Assembly (NCBI GenBank): GCA_013397935.1
Contig: VZRN01005010.1
Location: 1,751,169-1,815,168 of the forward strand
Reading direction: 5' to 3'
Source of the DNA: Dasyornis broadbenti
Taxonomy: Eukaryota; Chordata; Aves; Passeriformes; Dasyornithidae
DNA: 64,000 bases
Notes under the pieces: generated by a model
Told to the model about the DNA's origin: nothing
What the model saw: the letters and a program-made list of their open reading frames with translations, nothing else
Database searches by the model: none
Shown: positions 12,971 to 25,400 of the stretch, one piece after another
Numbering within the stretch: the stretch's first letter is position 1
Layout: every line of letters starts with the position of its first letter
Program-made: the position numbers and the translations under genes

Positions 12971-15900
12971 ACCAGCTGATGATAAAAAGCAAATATCTAT
13001 CTCCAAAAAAGCCAACATAGCTTTTAAAGAAAAAAGGAATTAAAAAAAAAGGAAGACAGAAATGATGATCTAATAATTTCACCCTCAATTAATAGAAAGA
13101 TAGGGGCAACTACTCAAATAATTGTAAGGTTCCCAACAAGCAAGGTGACAGCAGACAAACAGCATTTGTCAAGAACAAATCCTAGAAACAGAATGTTTTT
13201 CTATGTATAACAGTGTATCTTTTATCTTCCTTTCAAGCAGTAGTAGAAAAGAAGCTTTAAATCAAGGCCTCAGTACAGCTTTGAAAACTCATATAATAGT
13301 CTCATAAGTATCCTGGGAAAATGGCAGCAGAAAACAAGAAGAAGGATTAGAAGCGTACAAACACCACTGTATAGGTAGTTAGTACTGACATATATTCTAA
13401 GGAAAGTTCAAGGGTCTCCCCATAGTTAAGGGATATGAAATACCATCACCAAAATAAGGATAATAAAAGGAAAAAAAAATGCTATTAAATTGAGAGGTGT
13501 TATAAAGTCAGCTTTAGCAAATCGGAGGAAAAGACTATCAGTAATCTAGCTGAAGAAATTATCTAAGGAAAAAGACAAGTGTAATAGTTATATATATAGG
13601 CAGAATTAATCAGTAGCACGAACATAAGTTGGGGAAGGACAGGTTAAAGCCAGTTGGCCAGAAAGCGAAAGTATCATAGGCTACATAGGAATTAGAATTT
13701 TCATCCTATCAGGTTAAACCAAATCTGACTGGAACGCATGAACAGGAGGATTATAGCCATTTCTCTGCCCCTCAGAACTGGCAAGCCTGAGAAATACTCC
13801 TGTATCTCACTGTGGGCATCTTGCCTCAAAGGAGAGGTAAAACATGAGAATGACAGCTCAGGACAGAACACTGAGTACAAAGGAGATACAGAAAATACGG
13901 TCTGTGTGGGGTGACTGATTAAAAGAGGCTTGCTTAGCTCTGAAAAGGAGTGAAAGGCAGTTACACCTTCCTTAAATCTTAAAGGGACTGATGGAAGAGT
14001 TATTTCAGCTCCATGGGGCCTACTTGCCAGTAGTTACTTGCTTCAACTGGAAAATAATATCTGAGAAAAAGTTGAAGTACAAGCAGTGATCGATTCCACC
14101 AAGGCAGATAATCTGGGAAGTTCTGAAGAACCCACCACACAGTATAGTATTACTTAAACCAATTCAAAATTCATAAATTAAATGGCTGAAGAAATGATGA
14201 CGTGTATAACACTTTCTTTTTTTTGTACACATAAGAGAACAGGATACAATCTGCAAGGACCACAGCCAACACTGACATAAGCACCTTGATCTTCACGGCT
14301 TAAAGGAGTAAACTTGCTGGCCTCAGACACATTTCAAGGGGTGTCTTCTCACACTTACCACTAATTTTGTCTCCTGCTGACAGTTTCGGCAGAAACAGGC
14401 AAGTCTGAGCAAGCTGATTTCTTTGCCTTATCATGTTGAAGATCAAGAACATGCCATTGTGAAGAATTCACATTGGCAAGTTTAGAGCAGCAGCCCTGTC
14501 CCTGTCTAGTTCACTAACATTTTAAAAGTAAAGTAGGTTTAAGAGTATTTGAGTCCTTAATACCTAAAATGTGTGTGTGAAATCCCCAGTAATTTTTACC
14601 GGAGAGTGTGTGGAATAAAACCATCAGGCAGGAGCTGAGCAGAATTTTCTTGAACACACTTCTGATATTCAAAATTAGCTAATGAGAACTGAACTGTGCA
14701 TTAAAACAATTGGAACGGGAGGCCTAAACGCACAAAAGCAAGCTAACCAAATGACTGCTCTCCCACAACCTTACCTCCCAAAATCCCCTTTAAAAACCTA
14801 CACCCACAGCTGGACATAATATATGACTAGCTAAAGCTGCTTTTTCTATGTTCAGCACTCACAAGATGCAGTGAAAACATACAGCTCAGCTCTTTGCTTT
14901 TATGTTAAATTGTTGGGGGAGGGGTGGGGGGAACAGACCACAAGGATAGAGTTATATTTCTTCCTTGAATCAGCAAATTTTATCCAAACTGAAGCAAAGT
15001 ACCAAAATAATGCAAATGCTGAAAAATAACACGATTACAGAAAAACAAAAAACCCAACATAGCAGATGCTTCTTCATAAACTCCATATCACATATAAAAC
15101 TCACCTGATAGATGAGCCTTGCCATGCATCTATAAAATAATAATTTCTAAAGGGGAAAAAAAGTAAAAATCAAGTACTGGAAAGCAAGGCATTCCCATTC
15201 ACAACTATGAGAACAGGCTGTCACTAAGAGACTAATGAATAAGTTTTTTGTTTGCCACACAAGAGGGTGATTTTTATTTGAATTTTATTAATACTATAGG
15301 GAAAAGTAAATGACGAAAAAAAGGATTCTCTTATCAAGGGGTAAGTCAAAGAAACACATCTGAATAGGAAATAAAATAAACACAATTTTTCCACAGTATA
15401 GACACTGCTACAGGAAGTCTTCAAAGCAAGAAGTTCAGGAGGAAGAGAACAAAAGGAAAACAGATTCCAATGCAGAAAGCTTTATTCACTTTTATTCAGA
15501 TTGTAAAGTCCCTGTGGGGATGAATGTTAGCAGGAAATTAACTATCAAACAATAAATTAAACACAAAAAGAAGAAATATTTACGGGGACATTTATTCCCA
15601 GCAAAGTAGGAACAATTAGGCAGTTGAACAATAAATGCTTTATTTTGTCTTCCTAGGTTACTAAAATCTCCCCTGGATTCCATTGCAGGGCAAGAGTCTG
15701 TCAGAGGTGTAAAAACACTCAAGTATTTTCATCTAGAGCTCTGCACACAGCGTCTGAAATTATAGAAGTTGCTAAATTTCAAGATTTTTTCAGTGGATTT
15801 TACAATCAGATATATGTTGAGAAGAAAAAGGTGAAAAGTCTTGAAATAATTTTTACTCCAAAGATTTTGCCAAAAATCAGCTCTGAAGATGTACAGCAGT

Positions 15901-16954
15901 TTTAGTTCAGGAAACAGCAACCAGAGCTTCCATTACATAACTACAGTTCTCTTAAAATAATCAAAGTATTGCAAGACGATGAATTTTCAGAGGTGTCCAC
16001 AGTGGCAAAGCACACACGTGCATGTACATGTACACTTGTGCTAACTGTGACAAGGATCTACAGAGTCCTGATGGTTTTTGACATGCTGATGAGTATTACA
16101 AAAACTAAGTCAAAGAATAATGGGGCACTGGGAACACAGATAAGACAGATTTTCCTATGAGCTCTTATATTTATCCTGATTTGTTTAATTTGTTTTGAGA
16201 AAATTCAGGCAAGAAGTCCCTTTGCCTCTAAGTTTAAATATCCAAAACCATTTTCCAAAGAAAAAAATGCTGTAAACGCTTCAAAACAACAAGACAGTGG
16301 TCTAGGTGGTCTACAGCTCTTCTAACTGGGTCTACAGAGCAAGAAACGAGGAAAGAAAGTGCAGAGAGAGCAAGAAATAAACTTTGCAAGCTGAAACCCA
16401 ATGCTGTGCAACAGCAAGATGGTTGACAATTCCTACACATATTACTCCAATTTTCCTATCTATAGTTGCAGGCCAAGAAACCAATCCCAAATGAGTATTA
16501 GATCCAATTCCAGTAGCACTGCCAAACTACTTGGTCTCATTTCCTTCATCTGAGTAATGTTAATGTAGAGAAAGTTTCCTGTAATAGACTGATATGTAAG
16601 GCATTTCTTAGCAAATAGTGGGTTTGTTTGTCTTTCAACTGTTTGTGCATATTAAAAATAAACACTCTATGGAATAGCAAGGAACAGCTAAAGATTCTCT
16701 AAATAGCAAAACAAAAGAGCAGCCTGGTCCTGTTCTTTAAACTCTTGATCCCGCCTTTCAATTTCTCACTCTGTATCCTATTAGAATACATTTTACTTAA
16801 AATGAAAATTGGTTTTCAATTCTGTCAGTAAGTTTTAGAGAAAAGATTTTTGGAAGGAAAACAAGCAGTGGATGTTGGAGGAAGAGAAAGAATTAATTTT
16901 TAATCTGGGCTGTTTTGAGGGAATTGCAACTATGTTGTGAAGCTCAGTATTCAA
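12971..16954. other. unique non-coding DNA
   Basis: No gene or recognisable transposon. Short A runs and chance frames under 80 codons only. Confidence 0.6.
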
Positions 16955-17045
16955 TTCATAGAATCAAGGAAGCACAAAATGGGCAGAGGTGGAAAAGACC
17001 CATCACAATCATTATGTCCAGCTCTTGGAACTTACTGATCTACTT
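16955..17045 (-). mobile_element. CR1 LINE, short 3' relic
   Basis: On the plus strand the wording attcatagaatcaagg, then a gap, then a gaggtggaaaagacccatcac...tgtccagctcttgg segment is the reverse complement of the end of an avian CR1 3' UTR. The usual form there is a tail of attctatgaat type preceded by a short conserved block. Only about 90 bases can be followed. The element is therefore strongly 5'-truncated and old, and inserted in minus orientation. It has no coding capacity. Confidence 0.7.
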
Positions 17046-20000
17046 TTTCCAAACAATAACTGAGAAGAAACAACCACTTTCCCCACTCTGTTGTAAAGGA
17101 ATCACAACTGCATAGGTGTGTGTGATATTAGATCTAAATTTGTTACAAAGCAAGGATAAAGCTGTTTTCTCTGCACCCATCTATTATTATTTCCCTAAAA
17201 TTAATTCCCTTGGTAGAATGGTGCCATCACAATACTAAAGCATAGCATAACACTGCTCTAGATCCCAGTACAAGCCCTCAAAATTCACACTGGATGAGAC
17301 TATTCTGCCGACTTCATGTTTGTCACAGTTAGTGTTTACATTGAAGGGGTTTAGATAACTTAAATTAAATAATGTAACACAGTAAGATATTAGTGCCATG
17401 ATGAACTCATACTAACCAAGAAAGTAATTCTGCCCTGGTACCATGTGGGTATTAAACTTGGTTTTGCTGCCACGAGTGCTGCTCAGTATTTAATATTCCA
17501 TACATACATTGCTATTGCTGGCACCATGCGAATCACTAAATAAAAGTGAAGATTTCTGCCAAATTTATCCTATTAAACACAGGAGTGGCAGCCACCCTGC
17601 AGCCTACACTTCCTGAGTAGCCTGACACACAAAAGGGCATCACAAACCTGATGAATCTCATCACTTTAATAACAAAGTAAATGAAATGTCAGAGAGGTAA
17701 GGCTATTGACTGAAATTTATTGCAGATTATAGACTACTAATTAATAAATACAGCTGCCTGTGAAGAGGTAACACTGCCTTTCCATGTAGATTTATTCTTT
17801 TTGTTCTCATTTACTTTAGTTTTATGCTATGTTTGATGCCATCTAAATTTTCTTCCACTTGCCACTAGGCTGGGGGAGCCTGCCTTACTGCATTAGGGAA
17901 TGCCAGGCCTTAATCAACCTCCACAGTCCTTTGTGGCCTTCAGTTTTCAGTGTCTGGAGCTAGTATTTGAACTTGTTAAAAGTGATAATAATTAAAAATA
18001 AAAGATACGATCATCCAGTTCAAGCCTTCATTCTACTTTTAAAGAAGATTCCCTCATAGTTAAATGTGTACCCACAAGGAACAGAAAAAAGGAAAACCAA
18101 ACTCCACTATACATTAGTAAGAGTACACAAACAAATTTTAAATAATGAACGCTACTCTAAAACACCAAAGCTGCTTTAAAACACTTGTGCTATTAAAAGA
18201 ACCCCCAAACTTCAAAAGAATAATAGTTTTATGTTTCATTTAAAGATTGTCCATAAGATAACATCTGTTACAATATTTACAACCTATGTTTTCAAGATTT
18301 TACTTCATAAATTCTTAATACACCCATCATTATACAGGACCTTTCTGTGCAGCATTGTTGTCTTATCTGGTGTCACAGGCAAGTAAGTAGAGTTAGACCA
18401 GTGTTTTAAAAAGAAACTGTAGAGAGAGTTCTTTTTCAAAGGTCTGAAAAAGAGTGAGACACCATGCGAACAGTGACATGGCAAGAAAGCAGCAAGCTTT
18501 TGCCTCCTGTAAGTATAAGTAGAACCTGTGTCACTGAATTAATTGCATAACATCATGTATTTCTTAGTCTGGTTGGCACTGTTTTGATGTCATCACCGGC
18601 CATAAATGTTAAATGATGAAACTTATTAAGAACTGAAGATGTAGTTTACATTTAAGATTTCTTCACCCCACCACTTAAGAAAAATGTTTCTTTCTAGGAC
18701 AAAGAAAACAAGACTCGTAGCAAACCAGGAGCAATGATGACCTGACAGAGCAGCAGCATCAAGCACCCACCAGAACTCTGCTACTTTGGAGGGAAATGGA
18801 TTTGCAAATACTCAATGTTCATAAAGAAGAAAGAATGAAATCTCTCCTCTTGAATACTTCTCATATGCACTTACCATCACAATATGATGTTGCCATTTGG
18901 GGTTGTATCTTTGAAAGACAAATTTTTAGGATAAATTTAGTGTCTTAAACCAAATGCCACTAACTACTAAGTTACTATCACTTTGTATTATCTATGTTGT
19001 TAGAAACCACCATTTAAAAAAAAAATCTCCTTTTAAATTAGGTAATTACAAATATTTTCCTCTCAATGGATGTTGTGAGCCTCTATTCTTCTGCAAATGC
19101 ATCACTACAGGGCACAATGTAAAGATAGGTATCAGGTAGGAGAGCCACAACTTTATTTTTCTTTCAGAAACCCATCAGTCCTCAACCTGAGTTAAACAAG
19201 TGCCATAAATAAAAGCTGCTGATGCACATATAATCCAAATAGCCTCCTTGTATCACCAGCTGTCAGCATGGGCCACTGGGCAACTGCTGCACCAGCATTT
19301 ATACATCTCTTTAATTTAATGAGGCTTCATTTAACCTGATAGATTGCATTATTTTTTCTAAGGGTTAATTTCAAAATTATTCTTCCTTCATTAGCATGTT
19401 TTTAGAGTTACTTTGCTCAATGTTATAAACATTTTCCTTTCTTACTATAAGAGGAATTAGCAAAGCTAAAGAATTCTCTATAATCAACAACATGTAATTC
19501 CAGTAACACTTGCGGGGCTCTTTAACCCCAGGGAAAATGGCTTTGATTTATACAGTCCTTTCAAAACTGCTTTTGAAGTAGCCTTCCCAAATTGTTTTTT
19601 AAAATAAGTAATTGAACTACATTGTTGAAGCATCAACAGCTATGTGGAAAAAGCAGGGACTTGAGTGAGTGAAGACCAATACATTACCACTGTGTTTGCA
19701 CGGAAACAGATCACAAAAGGAGCATCTCATCCACTAGGTCAGCTATATCTTCTTTTCCAATCCAGTCCTAGTTCAGATACACTCAAAAATCTCAATGCGA
19801 GACAAGAGTGCTTACATAGAGAAAAGAGTATCTAATATTGGTATGTTATTGATAAAACATCTCCATTTTCATTTATCTCCATTCCCAGATTTAATTAAAA
19901 ACAACAAAAAACCCAAACAACAACAAAACAAGCCTTTTGAGAAGTTCTTGTGAGAAAAGGTGTTTCATAAGAAGAAACATAGGCAAATGACCTTCAGTAC

Positions 20001-22403
20001 ATATACTACCTGCCAAAGAAATAATAATAAAAACACATCAGGGGTTTCATTGCAATCTTACAGGCACTTTACAGACAGCTCCAGCTATCAGTTATGGGTA
20101 GTTTCTGTGCTCTCTTACACAAGTAACACTTCATAACTATTCATTTTCAGAAAATTTTCATCAGCTTTTAGCTAAGTTATTTGCATGTGTTAGAATTTAC
20201 ACATCTTCAAGGTTATAATGCCAGTGACATATTTCTAGGTTAATTCTTACTTATGGAGCTATACTCAATGTGCACTTATTTAGGAACAAAGATAGCAAAG
20301 ACTAGATCTGACATCTAACATTTAAGTAGCTACCAATTGAGAGAATCATGCTTATCTGTAATGATTTTCATTAAGATACTATGGTCTGCCACAAGAATGG
20401 GTTATTTTTATAGTTGCCAACTAAGCCTTTCACATAGGAGTAAAGCAGCAAAAACAAATTTATCACCGTTGCTTATTTCCCTTTGTCCTTTCAGTCAATT
20501 GATTCTGTGTACCTGCAACACTTTTAAATTTTGGGGGAAAGAAATGAAAGTTGTAAAATATAAAGCCATTAAGGGAAAGGGAACAGGGAGGTATAACACT
20601 GGCAAACCATAGAGATCTGCTTATTCAGTTAGCAGATTTCCCTGAAGCTGTGAGCTGGCCCCATGCCACTCTGTCCTGGGAAAGACAAAAGGAGCTGACC
20701 TGAGCAAAAATGCTTCTTTCTGGAGACCAGCACAAAAAAATCTCTCCTTTTAAGTATTTGCCAGCACAAAAAGGGCAGTCACAAGCTGAGTGTTCCAATG
20801 TACAAGCACACAGAGTTTGAGCTTGCAAGCTGCATCAAGAAGCTTAGTTTCACAGTTGACAGATTGCCTGCCTGAGAAATTAAGACACTCAGCTTCATTG
20901 TGGCTAACAGATTTCTTAGGCTCCAGAGGACATTTAAAAGTTATGCAGGTATGTATATTCTTCATAGGGAGCTCTGTAGAGCAGTCTTAGATGTGCACCA
21001 CTGGTCCATTAGAAAGAGATATTCACAAAGCCAAAAATGCAGAGCAATAACACGCAGAGCAAAGCAACTTAGAGTGATCAAGACCTATGATCTGACGAGT
21101 ATATCAGATCATAGAATACAATTACATGACAGAGGCAGAGTTTGTTCCTCTCACATGCAAGCTGTGTGACCTGTAAAGCTAACAATGATCAAGTTACAGG
21201 GACAAATTATTGCCATCTAACCAAAAGCTCAGTTAACAATGATAATATTACACAGCATCTAAAAATTAAATTCTTGGTAAAAAATGCAGATATGAATAGA
21301 ACTGTCACAAATACTGGTATGTGTGAAAGAAAACAGCATTTTGTAAGTCTTCAGTTACCTTGCCTAACGTTTCTACTGCTAAATAACTTGAATTATCCAG
21401 TACAGAAAGAAAACTTGTGATACAGTTAAAATACTGTCAAATCTTTACTTCTTACTCTGGTGCAAGCTCATCCTACCAGTGCCCACCTGGGTGCTGTGAC
21501 TAGCAGCACCAGTTTTCTCTCAAGAAGGACTGGCAAGGGCAGGGTTATAAGTTGTCATTACACTGGGGTCCTTGCCCAGAGTTCGATATCAAGGATGAGG
21601 CTTTCTCCCTTCTCAGTTTTGGTTCATAGGGAGATATATACACTTTATTAATACTTTTTTATTTTTTTTAAGAATATGTTTTTCCACTACAGTCTGGTTT
21701 CTAGTCCTTGCTTCCCAGGTAGATGTTGATAGTTGCCCAGCCTCCCCTGTCAAGCTCAGTTAACACAAAGGTCTTTCATTTTCATGCTGTGAATATCAGG
21801 AGTTTTCAGACCTTCACTGTCCTTGGGATTCACAAGTTTTGTAGGTCATTTAATTCAGAAAAATGAGATGGATATTTTTGAGAGCTTCAAATAAGACTGT
21901 GCTCCTCATTCACCTTTTATAGTAATCAAGCTGCATGGGGTTCCCACAGCTTAAGGCAAGCACCCAGCCCAAACCTTCTAGATGAAAATGGATAGTTACA
22001 TTCTCCACAAAAATTTGGCTTTGACAAAGGTTTCTGTCAGTTCTAATTAAAAGCAATAATTGCACTAGAGCAGTGCTGGGACTGCCTGAGGGCCTAAGAT
22101 GCTTTGAGCCTCAAATCTGTGCCAGATTCAGAAGATGTCACCTGGAGTTGTTCAATGACTCTTCAGGTTCCTGACTACTGATTACACAGTGAGCCATTTC
22201 CTCAGTACACACTAAGAACAAGGACCTTCCGATAAACAGGTGTCTAAAGCCTGTTATACCTCCACAAAAGCAGTATCATGAGACCTGGTAGGGTCATAGC
22301 ACAAGGCAATAATCTTTGTGGGTTGTAGATTTTTGTGTTCTCCAACTGCTGTGAAGAACTTTCCTCACCAGTGGCAAGTCTTGTCCTGTTTCCTTTATGG
22401 ATC
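17046..22403. other. unique non-coding DNA
   Basis: No gene recognised. The sequences around 17700-18000 and 19230-19480 are compact, contain TAAT cores and look like possible conserved non-coding elements, but nothing in a single sequence proves this. An 11-bp-stem inverted repeat is listed separately at 21085-21114. Confidence 0.55.
21085..21114. repeat. inverted repeat, 11-bp perfect stem
   Basis: ctatgatctga at 21085-21095 and its exact reverse complement tcagatcatag at 21104-21114 are separated by an 8-base loop. Pairing stops at both ends of the stem. It is too short for a typical microRNA precursor; it may be chance or a paired binding site. Confidence 0.85.
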
Positions 22404-22485
22404 AGCTTTCTTAAAACATATATATTCAATCTAATTAGACTCTCCAGCTTTCTTGGAACATATATACAATCTAATTAGACTCTCT
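22404..22485 (+). repeat. tandem duplication of ~42 bp
   Basis: The unit beginning agctttctt and ending aattagactctc occurs twice head to tail, at 22404-22445 and 22446-22485. The copies differ by two adjacent substitutions (aa against gg) and a small length change in the tatat part. This is a typical small replication-slippage duplication. Confidence 0.92.
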
Positions 22486-25400
22486 TTTACCAAGGCATCA
22501 AAATTGGAGAATGATACATGTTCCCTTTTTATCTTTATTTCAACTAAGCAGAAAACAAAACCAAACCAAAAAAGAGCAATTTTCTTCACCTAAGTTGTGG
22601 TCTTCATGGGAAGAAGAAACATGCAGAATAGCTTCAACGTGAAATACTGACACTACTAATTCAAGCTTTGCCACCTAAACCTCCCAAAGACTTGAATAGA
22701 CGATGTCTTGTCTTATTTTTCCCATTTTAAGTCTCAGTTGTTATTTAATTTCATTTCATCTTTCCTAGAGGTGAATTAGGTGTTTCAATAAGCAAATCAT
22801 AAATCAAGGATTGAAAGATACAAATTACAAAATCTCTGTTGGCCCCAATCCAAAATCCCTCATGACTCTCCTCCCAATACCCTGGCACCAAATAAAAAGT
22901 TTTCCTTATGACTCTGCATTCACATCCTCCTTTCCATCCAAGAACTTGTAATGCTCCATTTTGGTAAGCCACTCTACGATGCTTTAGATCTTCCAACTTC
23001 CCTCTCCCCCACCCTTCCCCTTTCTTGTAAACTGCAGACTGCAGTTAAAACAGACAGCCCTCCAAGAGACACTCTCAACATTAATGCAACTGTCTCACTC
23101 CACCTTCTGTATTAAAGTATATCTGGCATCATCCTGCCTATCCCTTACTCTTTTCTGATTATATTGTGTTGCTTAACATAAGAAATTTGGTTGAAGAGCG
23201 AGACTGCTTGAAGCCTGCAAATTATTTTCCAATAGCCTTAATCCCAGTAATCCCACCTCTTTACATCCTTGGATAGTCTAAATGATGAGGAGATATAACA
23301 TTCTTTTTTTTTTTGCATTTGTTTTGCTTAAGGATAGGAATACATTATCAACCCTTGGTCATCTTTACCATTTACAGCTTTTTTTTTTTTTTGCAGACCT
23401 CCGTTACCCACACCAGATCTGCCATCAGAACCCCACAACATTCTTAGGGCATACGCCTGAAGATCTGTCATAAGATTTTTTCAAAATCATTAAAGTATGT
23501 CTTTCCTCCATTTAAAAAAATATCATTCTGATCACTTAAAAGTCTTTGAAAGTAGTCCAAAGAAAGCAGTTATATGCTTCCTTTAGTGTATCCTTTGGGG
23601 CAGTATCAGTTTTATAAACTCAAGAGTCTATTATTGTCAGTTTTCAGATCATTTTCTGAAGGAATATTGCTTGTAGTTTTTATAGTCTTTCTTTAAAGGA
23701 AAATAAGGTTTTGTGGGTTTATTTTTTTTTTAAATGGAGAACTAACCTTATTCCCAACACTTTAATTTAAAAGATGAAGCAAAATGATTACAATAAGTAA
23801 ACACTCCTTTAGCCTGGTAATTTTTTCCCCAAAATGAAAACAAGTTACAAGTTCCCCTACTAAGTCACACATCAACTCTCATTCTGTGCAGAGCATTGTG
23901 ATTTGTTTTTTCCACACAAAATGAACTATCACCAGAAAAAGTTAAACATTAATTGTCTTTTCCTAACCGTCTACAAGACTAACATATTGGACCTTATAAC
24001 CAAGAAGAATTAATATTAAAAGGCATTAAAAATATAAAAGGAACACTGCAATATTCTTCCAATGGGCACACCTGCAAACATCTATTACAGAGGTACCCTA
24101 ATTACTTAATTTACAATATTGATGACAAAGTAATTTATCAATGTTTATAATTTAAAACACATTGCAGACACAATAATCATTAATATCACATCTGTAAGTA
24201 AGAATAGCCTGAGAGTTATTCCTTCTCCCAGGCTATATTTTAAGCCTGCATTATGAATTTGATAATGTATGGTTGCATCTGCTAGCCAGAACTGTGCTAT
24301 TTTTAATATTTCCCTGGATAATAAATGAGGAAGTGCTTTGACATAAAAAGGCTAATGTAAGCAAACAAAAAAGCTACTGAGAATTCGGAGTGGAAACCTA
24401 TGGAAAAAAATACTCAAGTAGAATAAAACCTGCATTACTGACAGATGAACTCATCCCACTAAATAGCAAGAGTTGTCTTCACCAACACTACTGTTGTAAC
24501 CTTGTCCGAAAAAGTCGTGTTTCACCTTGTGTTCTGTCCTGCTGTTGTTTAGTGTCTAGAGAGGAGGAGTAATAAGAGTATCCAGGCATACAAATTCCTG
24601 TTGTCTTACAAAGCTGTAATTTTATGGTTATGAGAAGAACCATTTTAATTAGGCCTTAGCAAGAAGAAAGAGCTGTCTCCCAACAATGCCTGTCAGCACT
24701 CAGCTATGCTGGCCAAACCCATGAAGCCTCCCAAGGTAACATGGAATCTGAGCATCAGGCAGTTCTTTCACCAAGCATCTCCTGACTTCTGAAGTATCTC
24801 AAGTACACGAGGTGGTTCTGAGATGTCACATCCTGCATAAATTGGCTTAATCCTTACAGATTAAGGAATTCAGCTGCAGGAGGCAGGTTTGGAGTTTGCA
24901 TATCTTCTGTGCACTGAGAAAGGGTTTCCCAGTTCAAGGGATCAGGTGAATTTTAATGGCAAGCATTCATATATAATAAATATAGGTTTATTTCATCCCA
25001 CCCACAGAAATAACATATGGCAAATAGCACTTTATGAGAATCCCACCGAAGATCTGTTGCACATATTTTAAGTGACAGGCAAGTGATATAGGAACCTTAT
25101 GACAGTCCTCTACAAATGTAACACTTAATGTTAATGATTCCAGCTTATATTCACACACTTTCATTTCTAAGAATAATTAGGCAATTGATATCTCCATCTG
25201 GCTCAAAATGCCTGCTGACAATTTTTTCAAACATTCTCATCAGTCTTCAAACTAGATATTTTAAATTATAAATATTCCACAGTCAGCCATCAGTCATGTC
25301 AACTGATGGGTGGTTTAGGTGCAAAATGACACTTTTGGCAACTAAAGGAAGCTATGACTACTTCTGTCTTGCTGTCAGTCACCCTGCAAAAAGAAACTCA

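Noticed and set aside
23379..23473. Strong acceptor-like T14-gcag followed by an open frame
   Set aside because: The frame ends after about 25 codons, no donor is evident, and poly-T followed by cag is common in this AT-rich sequence.
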